A stretch of 64,000 bases of DNA, from assembly GCF_904846315.1 (NCBI RefSeq), contig NZ_CAJHAF010000001.1, positions 248,001 through 312,000 on the forward strand, written 5' to 3'. Every line of letters starts with the position of its first letter. Position 1 is the stretch's first letter. The stretch is from Psychrobacter jeotgali (GTDB lineage Bacteria > Pseudomonadota > Gammaproteobacteria > Pseudomonadales > Moraxellaceae). This document shows, piece by piece, positions 27,121 to 36,462 of the stretch. The position numbers and the translations under genes were made by a program. Below the pieces are notes generated by a model. It had not been told where the DNA came from. It did no database searches and saw nothing but the letters and a program-made list of their open reading frames with translations.

Positions 27121-29439
27121 ATGATGAATTTAAATAAGAATGAGCTAAAAACAGTTCTTAATAAGTTAATACCTGAAGGTTCACCTGACAGTCTAAAAAT
27201 ACAAAATTTGATCATTTACGTTTTGGGCTTTAGACCAAATTTTGCTTTGAATATAAACTTCGCTATAGATGTGTTTGAGGTTAATTTTACAGAAAGTGAA
27301 TGCTTTGACATAGCAACTATTATTATTAAAGAGCAGAAAACTGAAGAATGGGCTGTAACATACATGCTCGTACTGTTTTATAAAAGATATGGAACGGTAG
27401 ATAGCAAAAACAGTGCTTGGCAGTTTATGAGTGTTTACCTGCAAATAATTATAAGAATCACAATGCGTGGGGATAATCACTTTGCTAAGGTCAGTCAGTT
27501 AGGTGTTAGAGTCAGAATGGGATTGAATGCACACAATCCACAATCTGAGCTAATAAATCAGCTTATTGATATACATGCCCAGCGGAGTTCATTAGAAAAT
27601 GTATTAGATGCTATTTGCCAGTATGAGGTTTTAACTAAGCAGTCAGAAGCCTCAAGTAAGGTTGTTAATAAAAAGCTGGCAGGAAAGATTGGTCGTATTA
27701 GGCTCGCTTACGAGGTCGTAGCGGAAGATAAGGCGTTTATTGGCAAGACTTATTCTAAGTCTGATGACACTGACAATAATAGTGTTGGTTTAAACAAGGT
27801 TTTTCTTGATAGTGATGATGAACCACTTAGAGCCACTATATTTGGAATAAGTCACCAAAACGATAATGTGTCCTCCAATGAAAATTTAGCTGATGATGAT
27901 CCAGAGAAGCTTTTAGATAACGATTTTAAGCCTTCTAGATATACTGCTAAGTCTGCTGAACTGCAGCAATGGAAAATTAAAAATAACTTTCGTCACACTA
28001 GGCGCAATCAATTTGGCTTTCCAACAAGTTTGCGGCAGCTAAGTTTACTGAGTATTCAAATATTGTTTGATAGAGTCTGGCAACTTTCAATGGTTACGGA
28101 TGATGATAGTCGTTTTGGCTATGTAGTTATCTTAATGTCATTGCTTAGTGGACGTAAGATCCAAGAAGTCATTAATGAAATTGGTAAAGAGAAAAGCCAA
28201 CGCACATGGCTCAGCAGTAAAAAAAGGATAGATGAAAGCTACTATGCTTTAAAGATCGTAGTAAACGTCACTATGAATCGCAGAAGTCATCTAATACAAC
28301 ATCGTCAAAGCATTGATAACGAATTTATACTTCTTTTACCTCCTCAGTTGCATTCCATTATAGAAAAAATAGTCAATATCGAAAATACAGATATATCTGA
28401 AATATTAAAAGACCTACAAGAACAATTAGACCTGCCTGCACTCAGTTATCAACACATAAATTTAGCTCTATATTTCATCATAAAAAATAAGTTAAATGAG
28501 CCATTGCACGCTGATTTAATCACTGGTGTTGACGTTAGACATAGCTCGCCTCTTTACTACACAAGCATTGATTCTAATAGTATTGAGAATACATATAGAA
28601 GTGCCATTTTGTTGATGGGCAAGCATTGTCCTAATGTGATTCAAGCAAAGCTTCGTCAAGACTACAAATCTAAATCAGAAAATATAGAGCGTCAGAGTTA
28701 TATCGGTAGTGAGATGGCTTTAAACAAACTAACATGTCAAAAGTTCTTTGCAGAACTAGCGAATGGAGCCGAAAGTTTTAATGGACGCCTTGAGCGAAAC
28801 TTAAGTATTCGAAAGGATCGTTATATAGAGCAGTTTAATGCCTATGGTATTTGGCTATGGCATATTATCATGATTCAGACAGGTATAAGACCTGTTGTAC
28901 ATGCGCCAGGTGTGTTAAACCAGCTTGATTTTATAGCAGGGTTGTTTTGGGTCTCTGATAAAGAAGAGCGTCAAGGACAAGAGCAGGGAAGACTCATACC
29001 TTTAAGCAAATTTTTGATTATAGCGATACAAAATTATATTGAATATATAAAAGAATTTGCTTCACTGCATAACGTTATATATTCCTCTGAGCAGTTTCCT
29101 ATAGATGATATTTTAAACTCTCGCCAACCTCTTATTCAAATATTTAGTAAAAACCCTAAGGGATTTTCAGGCATTACACCTAGCAAAGTTCGCTATCAAT
29201 TAAAGAGATTCTTTAGTCATCAAGACAATTGGCTGAGACACCAGTTGCGATCAATGTTAGTAAATAGAGCGCCAGAGCACTTGATATGCGCTCTTTACGG
29301 TCATGAACACCCTGATCAGGAGGCGATGCATCCAATGTCTTCATTATCAATTAATGAGCTAAAGGGAATAAGTAACTATTTGGATGAAATTGCTTGTGAA
29401 CTTAATCTGAAACAAGTTGAGGTAACTGTACATGTCTGA
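27121..29439 (+). CDS. large tyrosine-recombinase-like protein, probably without nucleophile
   Basis: 772 residues from the ATG at 27121; the frame opens 18 bases upstream at a TTG inside the previous gene. The C-terminal part resembles a tyrosine recombinase: Arg in QTGIRPVVHAPG (near 587), HxxR in WLRHQLRSMLVN (near 706) and LYGHEHPDQ (near 727). No Tyr follows at the expected spacing after GHEHP; the region reads MHPMSSLS. This may therefore be an accessory recombinase homologue that binds DNA and helps a catalytic partner. The N-terminal 300 residues are unknown. It overlaps the next gene by eight bases. Confidence 0.7.
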   Translation: MMNLNKNELKTVLNKLIPEGSPDSLKIQNLIIYVLGFRPNFALNINFAIDVFEVNFTESECFDIATIIIKEQKTEEWAVTYMLVLFYKRYGTVDSKNSAWQFMSVYLQIIIRITMRGDNHFAKVSQLGVRVRMGLNAHNPQSELINQLIDIHAQRSSLENVLDAICQYEVLTKQSEASSKVVNKKLAGKIGRIRLAYEVVAEDKAFIGKTYSKSDDTDNNSVGLNKVFLDSDDEPLRATIFGISHQNDNVSSNENLADDDPEKLLDNDFKPSRYTAKSAELQQWKIKNNFRHTRRNQFGFPTSLRQLSLLSIQILFDRVWQLSMVTDDDSRFGYVVILMSLLSGRKIQEVINEIGKEKSQRTWLSSKKRIDESYYALKIVVNVTMNRRSHLIQHRQSIDNEFILLLPPQLHSIIEKIVNIENTDISEILKDLQEQLDLPALSYQHINLALYFIIKNKLNEPLHADLITGVDVRHSSPLYYTSIDSNSIENTYRSAILLMGKHCPNVIQAKLRQDYKSKSENIERQSYIGSEMALNKLTCQKFFAELANGAESFNGRLERNLSIRKDRYIEQFNAYGIWLWHIIMIQTGIRPVVHAPGVLNQLDFIAGLFWVSDKEERQGQEQGRLIPLSKFLIIAIQNYIEYIKEFASLHNVIYSSEQFPIDDILNSRQPLIQIFSKNPKGFSGITPSKVRYQLKRFFSHQDNWLRHQLRSMLVNRAPEHLICALYGHEHPDQEAMHPMSSLSINELKGISNYLDEIACELNLKQVEVTVHV

Positions 29440-32400
29440 TCTAGTTGCACATAAGCTAAGAGCCGAGAATCGTAATAGCGCTCATGAAGACATTAAAAAT
29501 AAAGCTAAAAGCCTTGTTGAATCTTATATGAGCGCTAACCCGCTATGTAAAGACACAGATCTATTTGATTATTACCAAGAGATAAATATCATTTTAGAAA
29601 TCAACTTCGACACCCCTCTTAGTTTTCAGCTGGCACGTCAAGGATTCTTAGAAGTTATTCGTATGTACAACAAGAGTCATAAAGCTCATTTAGATGAGCC
29701 AGTTGTTCCTATCTTAGCAGAGAGAGACAGCTTGAGCATTGATTATGATTGGTTCGTACGGGGGTCAAAAGTTAGTCAAGCCAGCCGAGAAATGATAGAA
29801 ATATGGCAAAGGAAGATGAAGTTCACTACCAATGATTTGGTTGAGTCAGCAATATTCTGCAGCATTGTCTACGGTGGTCTTAATGATATTGAGGTATTAA
29901 AAGCATTTTACGAATGGCTTTTGGCTGAACGCGAAGTCTATAGAATAGATTTACCTAGTGAAGGTGATACGGTAGGTGTTGAGAGTGTGCCGATTATTCT
30001 ATTAGTTATTGACGATGATAGTTATGGGTGTTGGGAGTCATCTAGTAGAAACTCAAGTGATACGTCTGACAGCGAATTAAAACGCTATGTTGAGTATGTT
30101 CCAGATGACATGACGCTATGCTTTTTATACGCACTAAAAGATGGAATTGTTAAAAAGGGACTTACTAAATCGTTTGATACATTAATTAATGATATTAGTA
30201 AAAAGCTCACACTGAAAAATAAAGATAAAACAAAGCCATACCTCTCACACCTGATCAAATACGCCAACTATCATTGGAGGCAATTAGAAGGCGCTAATAT
30301 TGACAATGCATTAGCTACAATTAGACAAGGTAGGATTAAAACTACAGGCCTACCTAAGAATAAGCTGCTTAATTACAACAGAGAAAAAATCAACTCTAAT
30401 ATTAAACAACTTCAATGGGATGAGCTTTTTGAACTAGATTATTCTAAGCCTATAAATGCAAATAGAGAAAATATGAGTTATCCTGCGCTTAGTAAAAATC
30501 TAATAAGAGCAATTCAGGAAGAACTCAAAAATACTAGAGCAAATGCCATAGAGGGTATAGAGCAGTTACAGAATGAGTTTCCTCAACCAAACGCACAGCG
30601 CATACTAGGATGGGTACGTCAGTTATTAGATGATAAAAGTATAAACCAAGAGAGCATAAGCAAGTATGTGGGCTGTATAGGGCGTGATTGGTTGATGCTG
30701 ACAATCGGTGAGAATATAGACAAATGGGACGGCGAAGATTTTGAGATTATTTATGAGCAAATTATTCAGAGCAAAACTAGGGATGGTCGAAAAAAATCAG
30801 TCATAAATAAAGACTCTAATTTTGATGACAAGCTAGTAGGTAGTAATGATCGTTCGTACATGAATAAGCTTAAAGATGGTCAAGGGTTTACGTATGGTCG
30901 TTTGAGAGCTTTTCATGATTACCAGCGTGAGTGTCATGATGCACCCTATGTATATTTTTCGTGGCATCATAATAGGCAAGTCGTCAAAGCTAATATCATC
31001 TCTCCTCGCATTTATCGTGCTATGAAAGTGTACATTGAAGAATCAGAGTTAGAGATCAAGCAAGAAAGAGTTTGTTTAGTGGTTCTGAGTCTTGCCTATA
31101 GAACAGGGCTACGGATAAAAGAGCTCATTGGTATTAGAGTTTCAGATATTGCAGATATTTATACTGATAATTATAACCAAGAGATTGATGAGCCTAAGAT
31201 TTGGATAAGACCAAATCGTTATCGTAGGCTTAAAAGTAGCAGTGCAAGTCGTATAATACCTATTAACTGCCTTTTAAAAAAAGATGAAATGGATTTGTTT
31301 ATCGAGCTTTTTGAGCATCAAAAACGATTGAAACGGAAGTACTTGTTCTCACAAGGTTCAGGTAAACAGCCATTACCGAGTACGTTCTTTAGTAATATGA
31401 TGAAGTTAATTTGGGATAGATTGCTTGGAGAGCATGACTTTACTTTTCATAGCTTTAGACATACAGCCATAAGCCAACTGACTTTAGTGCTAGGTAAGTC
31501 TTCATTAGCATCAATAATGACAGATTATGATGCTAAGCAGCGTGAGACTATTATTGAGGGTATCCTTGGCTATCATAAAGCACAAGGATCATGGTTTGGG
31601 CTGGCAAGTTTTGCAGGGCACTTAACGTGTGATACGACGTTTGAGCACTACATTCATACTGCCCACCTGCAGACAGGAATACAGTTAGCTGATGCTAAGT
31701 TACAACTACCTTATACAGTTTTTCAGCAAATTACAGATTTAAAATATCAGACTATACATAGACAAAAAAGAGATGCTTACGACGCAGGTACTAAAAAAGT
31801 GAGGCTTAGACTATTAAGATCTTATCTGGTTAAAAGCTTAGTAACTAGTAAGAATCCTCTATTTGTTGATAGTCTTAATATTTCTATAAATACGCCAATC
31901 ATAGAATCTAATAGATTAGCATCGCAATCTATTTTTATTCATCAAAAATATTCGGATGTGATTGCCTATTTAGAAGAGCTACAGAAACTTAGCTTAGAAA
32001 AGCGGGATATATCGCTGCCCGAGGTTGCTATAAGACATGGCATTAATATAGTTGAAGCTAGACAGTTATATGATAATGCAAGTCAGGTTTTTGCTAACAA
32101 TAAGAAACTATTATTAAGCTCACCGAATGGTAGCAAAAATCAAGAGTTATTAGTTAGAGCCTTAGAAAAGGCGTACCAGATGTCTATTCATGAACCCGAT
32201 CAACTAAAAATGTTTGTTGAAATATTTGTAGCGAAACAGAGTCTAAAAACATCATCTATCCATTTTGGGATTAAATCTAATCAGAAAAAAATGTTAGAGC
32301 AGTTCTTAGAGATAGGATGTAAACTCATTAACGCACAACACTGGCAAATTAGAGCTTCAAGTGAAAACGAAGTAACTCAACTAAAACGATGTTTGAAGCT

Positions 32401-32584
32401 AGATAGTCAGATACGTACTGGAAATCGTCAAAATTTTCATGGTTATGAGCTCAGGGTAGTACAGAAAAAAACTAAGCGATCGGACAAGAATTTGGCTATA
32501 TCTGAGACTTATTATGCTTCATCAGGTGTGCTGAAGTATCTTGGATATTTATTGAGTGTGCTGATTTATATAGAACGTTGGTGA
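29432..32584 (+). CDS. very large tyrosine recombinase (integrase)
   Basis: 1050 residues, about twice to three times a usual integrase. The catalytic set is complete: Arg in RTGLRIKELIGIR (near 558), a Lys in the KSSSASRIIPI hairpin, HSFRHT (near 673-678), GHLTCDTT (His near 729) and the nucleophile Tyr in FEHYIH (near 739). A 550-residue N-terminal region and a 300-residue C-terminal region are unlike standard integrases. It should cut and rejoin DNA at the tRNA-Leu attachment site together with the two upstream proteins, with which it is coupled (ATGTCTGA overlap). Confidence 0.85.
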   Translation: MSDLVAHKLRAENRNSAHEDIKNKAKSLVESYMSANPLCKDTDLFDYYQEINIILEINFDTPLSFQLARQGFLEVIRMYNKSHKAHLDEPVVPILAERDSLSIDYDWFVRGSKVSQASREMIEIWQRKMKFTTNDLVESAIFCSIVYGGLNDIEVLKAFYEWLLAEREVYRIDLPSEGDTVGVESVPIILLVIDDDSYGCWESSSRNSSDTSDSELKRYVEYVPDDMTLCFLYALKDGIVKKGLTKSFDTLINDISKKLTLKNKDKTKPYLSHLIKYANYHWRQLEGANIDNALATIRQGRIKTTGLPKNKLLNYNREKINSNIKQLQWDELFELDYSKPINANRENMSYPALSKNLIRAIQEELKNTRANAIEGIEQLQNEFPQPNAQRILGWVRQLLDDKSINQESISKYVGCIGRDWLMLTIGENIDKWDGEDFEIIYEQIIQSKTRDGRKKSVINKDSNFDDKLVGSNDRSYMNKLKDGQGFTYGRLRAFHDYQRECHDAPYVYFSWHHNRQVVKANIISPRIYRAMKVYIEESELEIKQERVCLVVLSLAYRTGLRIKELIGIRVSDIADIYTDNYNQEIDEPKIWIRPNRYRRLKSSSASRIIPINCLLKKDEMDLFIELFEHQKRLKRKYLFSQGSGKQPLPSTFFSNMMKLIWDRLLGEHDFTFHSFRHTAISQLTLVLGKSSLASIMTDYDAKQRETIIEGILGYHKAQGSWFGLASFAGHLTCDTTFEHYIHTAHLQTGIQLADAKLQLPYTVFQQITDLKYQTIHRQKRDAYDAGTKKVRLRLLRSYLVKSLVTSKNPLFVDSLNISINTPIIESNRLASQSIFIHQKYSDVIAYLEELQKLSLEKRDISLPEVAIRHGINIVEARQLYDNASQVFANNKKLLLSSPNGSKNQELLVRALEKAYQMSIHEPDQLKMFVEIFVAKQSLKTSSIHFGIKSNQKKMLEQFLEIGCKLINAQHWQIRASSENEVTQLKRCLKLDSQIRTGNRQNFHGYELRVVQKKTKRSDKNLAISETYYASSGVLKYLGYLLSVLIYIERW

Positions 32585-32892
32585 CTTCATCTATATCAAG
32601 AAAAATAGAGGCTAGATATACACTGGCTTTGTTATTAATATATTTGCTCATGCTATTGTGGGCTAGAAGCCATCTAAGCATATGAATATCGGTAACCCTT
32701 CTAAACCTAAGACGCTATTACGATAATTTAAATAGGTTAAACTTAATGGTGCTATTTAAATAACTAGCCTTCGATATAGTCAGAACTTTTTACTTGTGAA
32801 AATGCTTTTATTATCTACTGTTTAGTCAGTATTTTGTGCTTATTAATGACAGTTATAATAAATATTAACATCAAATACAAAGGAATAGCTAC
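32585..32892. other. spacer between integration module and cargo
   Basis: 308 AT-rich bases with no ORF of note. AAAGGAATAG before the next ATG is the ribosome binding site of the cargo gene at 32893. The promoter must lie here, but I cannot place it. Confidence 0.45.
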
Positions 32893-33363
32893 ATGAAGTG
32901 GAGTGAATTACTAGACAATTGGAGCCTTAGCTCACTAAGCTTAACAACTGGCTTTTTAAATATGGAGTGGCAACCTAATGAAAAGGATAAACAGTGTGCT
33001 TGGGAATTATACGTAGAATTACTGACAAGCATTGCTACACAACCATTAGAAGACAATCATGGAGACGAATTAGCTGCTCTGAAAAATATCTACTCTTTAT
33101 TTCAGACAACACGAAGTATTCTAAAAACTGATGGAAGGCACTGCAAAGAATTTACTAAAATTTCAGTAATAGTACTGAATCAAGTTGTGCGACCATTCAC
33201 TGCAAAATGGCATAAGCGCACTAGCTCTTGTGAACTGTCTTCAGAGCTTCGTCAAGAGTTCAGGGTAGATTTAAGTGATCTACAGGAAATTCTAATTAAT
33301 TACACAAGATTATTAGCTGAGATGGCTGGCGTGGAGGATTTAACTAGAATGGAAAAAGACTAG
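32893..33363 (+). CDS. conserved-looking 156-residue protein, function unknown
   Basis: I do not recognise a named domain. The start is well supported by AGGA at good spacing. The sequence has a compact, ordered look: Trp-rich N-terminus (MKWSELLDNWSLSSL), an AWELYVELLT helix, and a conserved-seeming block VLNQVVRPFTAKWHK. It ends in an acidic helix with LLAEMAGVEDLT. It is predicted soluble and helical, with no signal peptide. It is the first cargo gene after the integrase and points toward the Nmad2-TIR operon, from which a long inverted repeat separates it. It may be a companion of the TIR genes, but this is a guess from position. Confidence 0.6.
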   Translation: MKWSELLDNWSLSSLSLTTGFLNMEWQPNEKDKQCAWELYVELLTSIATQPLEDNHGDELAALKNIYSLFQTTRSILKTDGRHCKEFTKISVIVLNQVVRPFTAKWHKRTSSCELSSELRQEFRVDLSDLQEILINYTRLLAEMAGVEDLTRMEKD

Positions 33364-33401
33364 TTCTCATACAAGCTTATTTACATTACTTCAGTTTGGT
33401 A

Positions 33402-33463
33402 TGTGCGTTTTAATGATAAGTTTTAAAGTCATAATTTACTGGGATTTTATCATTTAACGCACA
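33402..33463. terminator. long inverted repeat between convergent genes
   Basis: TGTGCGTTTTAATGATAA (33402-33419) pairs with TTATCATTTAACGCACA (33447-33463), with one bulged or mismatched base and a 27-nt loop. It lies between the stop codons of two convergent genes and is probably a bidirectional terminator. Confidence 0.6.
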
Positions 33464-33486
33464 CATCTATATTGTTAGACGGCATA

Positions 33487-34095
33487 TTAAGGGTGGTCTT
33501 TCCAGTTGACAGGATCGCCATGTATACCTGATTTATAACTATCTTTTAGCCATAAAACAAAGGATTCTCGTACTTCTTGTGGTATTGTCTTATATTTCAT
33601 ATCACGGCCTTCATTACAAACACCCTTGAGTTCTTCTGGTATTTTAGGCGCATTTTCACCGAAGTAATAAAATTCCTGAGAAACGAGAACATACTTTCCA
33701 CCTATATCTCTTTTCATATGGTTTTCGTTAGTAACTCCTTGATCTAACGAATGAGCCGAGTCTTCTTGAATCCATTCTTTATTATTAGCGTCTTGATGGT
33801 ATATATTATCGCCATACATTTTAACTAAACTACCTTCAATTATAGGCTTTTTGCTTTCAAACCTTTCATCTTCCCAATATTCATTAAACGTAAGCTTTTC
33901 CTCAATTTTCATTGCATAAATAAGATGATTAGTATTACCTAGAGATTCACTTCCTGTACCTATAACCCAGTCACCAAATGACAATTCTTTATTGCGTCTG
34001 ATAGAAGACTTGCAGACAGCTAGTGTACAAAAATCATGAAAAGGATTAGGTGCTAGACCTAAATCGTGTTCAACTTTATAAGAAAAAATATTCAT
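33487..34095 (-). CDS. Nmad2-family (nucleotide modification associated domain 2) protein
   Basis: 202 residues. The start MNIFSYKVEHDLGLAPNPFH, then CTLAVCKSSIRR, GDWVIGTGSESLG and LTFNEYW, is what I recall of the Nmad2 family. The later part has a GDNIYHQD box. Aravind and colleagues linked this family to DNA base modification and its counter-measures; no reaction is established. It is two bases downstream of a ThsB-like TIR gene and therefore one operon with it. A role in sensing or producing a modified nucleotide alongside TIR signalling is inferred from that coupling. Confidence 0.7.
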   Translation of the reverse strand: MNIFSYKVEHDLGLAPNPFHDFCTLAVCKSSIRRNKELSFGDWVIGTGSESLGNTNHLIYAMKIEEKLTFNEYWEDERFESKKPIIEGSLVKMYGDNIYHQDANNKEWIQEDSAHSLDQGVTNENHMKRDIGGKYVLVSQEFYYFGENAPKIPEELKGVCNEGRDMKYKTIPQEVRESFVLWLKDSYKSGIHGDPVNWKDHP

Positions 34096-34097
34096 AT

Positions 34098-34583
34098 CTA
34101 ACAGCTCACTCTTTCAATTTTATATATGGGTTCACTTTTGGTTCCATCTGGATTTTCGAACGATGCTTTATCACTTGCAATCGCATTACCTATATCATCA
34201 GTTGAATTCCATCCTATAATTGAGTCAGCATACTTTTCCAAATTTTTAGGAAGCTTAGTATCAACCGCGCACCCATGTTTGTAAACACCAATAACTTTTT
34301 TGCCCATCGATACGGCTTGTTTAATCTCATAATCTACCCATGGTCGTGTATGCGTCCTTTTGCCAACCAAACAAACAAACGTTCCTGACCATGCAATTTT
34401 CTCTTTTAACATTCTTTTAATAGATCTATCACTGTCGGTGCTTTTTTTATTGTTATGCTTGGTACTGTCTATGGAACTATTTCGAATATCATGACCTGCA
34501 TCTCTTAAACGTTGTTTTAGTCTCTGTACATTATCGTCGTCTTTACCATAGTGACTTATAAAAATATTGCTTTTTTTGCCCAT
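34098..34583 (-). CDS. TIR-like (ThsB/MTH538 type) protein
   Basis: 161 residues, a single domain. NIFISHYGKDDDNVQRL at the N-terminus and TFVCLVGKRTHTRPWVDYEI mark the DUF1863/MTH538 branch of TIR-like folds. Glu86 in VDYEI is the likely catalytic glutamate for NAD cleavage or cyclisation. In Thoeris, ThsB proteins of this type make a cyclic ADP-ribose signal after phage infection. It is the first gene of a two-gene operon with the Nmad2 protein. A ThsA partner with SIR2 is not present nearby, though a SLOG protein lies 3.8 kb away. Confidence 0.8.
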   Translation of the reverse strand: MGKKSNIFISHYGKDDDNVQRLKQRLRDAGHDIRNSSIDSTKHNNKKSTDSDRSIKRMLKEKIAWSGTFVCLVGKRTHTRPWVDYEIKQAVSMGKKVIGVYKHGCAVDTKLPKNLEKYADSIIGWNSTDDIGNAIASDKASFENPDGTKSEPIYKIERVSC

Positions 34584-34758
34584 ACTAACCTCTTGGAATG
34601 ATAAACATGTAAACCCAAATATATATCTTAATATATAACTCTATAAGCCCAATTTCTTGTTACATTGAATAGCACATTAACTGCGTAGTTACAAATTATA
34701 TATTGAACTTAAGCTGTATTCAATGGATAAATGTTCATCATTTTAGAATGAGGAAATT

Positions 34759-35385
34759 ATGAGTTTTTTAGGTGAAAAAGAGTTAAAAGAGCAAATAAAA
34801 TTAATTATTCCTCAGTATAGGCCAAAGTTTATAGACAGTAATAAATATGAGCTATGCTTAGGCGCTTCTTATTGTGCTTCTGATAGCAAATTTCGGGTTC
34901 TACAAGCTGAAGATAACCAAATAGTTGTTAATCCTGGTGAGTTCTATTTTTTAGAAACTTATGAAACAGTCGAGATGCCTAATGATGTTATGGGCTTTAT
35001 ATCCATAAAGGCTAGCATTAAGTTCAAGGGGTTAGTAAATGTATCAGGGTTTCATGTAGACCCTCACTTTAGAGGGAAGATTGTGTTTTCAGTACTTAAT
35101 GCTGGCCCTAGTCCGATAAACCTAACGATAGAAGAGCCATTGTTTCAGATATGGTTTGCTAAATTAACTAGTGCTTCTGAAAGTTATAATGGTAAGCATC
35201 AGAACCAAACTGGTGTTAATGGGAAGCTACTTAATGATCATATGAGCGGAAGCGATAATGCATCTCTTGGCGATTTGCAGAAACAAATTAAAGATTTAGA
35301 TAATAAGTACGAAAAGGTATTAGTATTAGCAAGTGTATTAGTAGTTGGTATACTTAGTTTGGTTTTCAAAGCACACCTTAGCTAG
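34759..35385 (+). CDS. dCTP-deaminase/dUTPase-like protein with C-terminal membrane anchor
   Basis: 208 residues, start set by GAGG before the ATG. Residues 1-150 follow the dCTP deaminase trimer fold: NPGEFYFLETYETVEMP, then GFHVDPHFRGKIVF, and NAGPSPINL with EEPLFQIWFA. By eye, the position of the catalytic Glu of Dcd (Glu138 in E. coli) is Ser111, so deamination is uncertain. A coiled coil (about 165-186) and one membrane helix (about 188-204) follow, which is not found in housekeeping Dcd. Antiphage dCTP deaminases that empty the dCTP pool are known; this may be a membrane-bound variant or sensor. It is divergent from the TIR-Nmad2 operon. Confidence 0.75.
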   Translation: MSFLGEKELKEQIKLIIPQYRPKFIDSNKYELCLGASYCASDSKFRVLQAEDNQIVVNPGEFYFLETYETVEMPNDVMGFISIKASIKFKGLVNVSGFHVDPHFRGKIVFSVLNAGPSPINLTIEEPLFQIWFAKLTSASESYNGKHQNQTGVNGKLLNDHMSGSDNASLGDLQKQIKDLDNKYEKVLVLASVLVVGILSLVFKAHLS

Positions 35386-35398
35386 ATAAATAAAATAT

Positions 35399-36409
35399 TT
35401 AGAATAATGTAGGGTGTTTTTTTGTAGCTGGCATGCTTGGCTTATCTATTTTATGGTTAATATGCCATTTAGGAGGAAAAAATAACTCTAACGGTTTAGG
35501 TGTTTCCTTATACTGTTGCTTAATACGTTTATTCTGAACTTGTAAATCTGGCATTTTTACTCTCAAAAGCTTATCTGTCTCACAAAAACAGTTTTGTAAA
35601 TCTATGAGAGTAGGTGATCTTCCAAAAAGCGTAGTAAAGTCATTGTATCCAAACTGAGATTGGTAATATTCGAAATTATCTTGGGTAAATTTGATAATGT
35701 CTTCATTACTATATTTTGAAGAAGAGGTATTACCGAAGCATTTTTTAATACCTCTAATAGCACCGATGCCCGCCTTTACAAATGAGTCCTCACTAAAGTT
35801 AATTACATCTGAGTAATTCATATCAATAGCATATTGATACGCTAGAAAGTCACCGATAAAAGAACAGCATCTGAGGTAATTAAAAGTATCTGACAAAGAC
35901 TTAGCATCGATAATTTTATCAAAAACAGACTGACCAATTAATTCGTCTTTAACCATCTGTAGCCATTTCTCGTGCTTAAAGTCGAGATGGTTATATAAAG
36001 AATGTGTGCCTGTCATCATATAAGCATTATTAAAGATAGGACCACTTTCCTTACGTTTTAGTAAAGCGTTATTAATATCCCTCAAATTAAAATTTTCCAA
36101 AGAAATTTTACCAAATTCGCTCTCAAGGTACTCCCATGTCTCAGGCTTGTTAAATATTTTGAATACAATGATTCTAAGTAAAACATCTTTGTCAGAAAAA
36201 TTATCATCTGAATAAATAACATTCTTGATTAGGTATTGACTGACTCTATCCATTGCCCTATAAACATTAGTAAATTTGTAAGACTGTAGGGTAGGGTCTT
36301 GGGTTAGAGGGTAGTTATCTTCGTATTTATTCCAAAATATATTCATTCTTTCTTGAATAAAGTAAAAATAATATTTGAAAACCTCTTCGTTTGGTTTGAT
36401 CATACTCAT
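35399..36409 (-). CDS. thymine-hypermodification family protein (aGPT-PPlase / 5-hmdU DNA kinase helical type)
   Basis: 336 residues, all helical. The N-terminal block FYFIQERMNIFWNKYED, then DPTLQSYKFTNVYRAMDRVS and IFKIFNKPETWEYL, is what I recall of the alpha-glutamyl/putrescinyl-thymine pyrophosphorylase and 5-hmdU kinase helical family. In phages these proteins act on 5-hydroxymethyluracil in DNA on the way to hypermodified thymines. A bacterial copy next to a MazG protein and TIR genes suggests a role against modified phage DNA or its nucleotides. It lies 53 bp downstream of the MazG-like gene in the same direction. The family call is from memory of motifs; the reaction is unknown. Confidence 0.62.
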   Translation of the reverse strand: MSMIKPNEEVFKYYFYFIQERMNIFWNKYEDNYPLTQDPTLQSYKFTNVYRAMDRVSQYLIKNVIYSDDNFSDKDVLLRIIVFKIFNKPETWEYLESEFGKISLENFNLRDINNALLKRKESGPIFNNAYMMTGTHSLYNHLDFKHEKWLQMVKDELIGQSVFDKIIDAKSLSDTFNYLRCCSFIGDFLAYQYAIDMNYSDVINFSEDSFVKAGIGAIRGIKKCFGNTSSSKYSNEDIIKFTQDNFEYYQSQFGYNDFTTLFGRSPTLIDLQNCFCETDKLLRVKMPDLQVQNKRIKQQYKETPKPLELFFPPKWHINHKIDKPSMPATKKHPTLF

Positions 36410-36462
36410 TGCAACTTTATTACGGTCATTTATTTGATGTAGATGGAGCAGCTATTTTTTTA

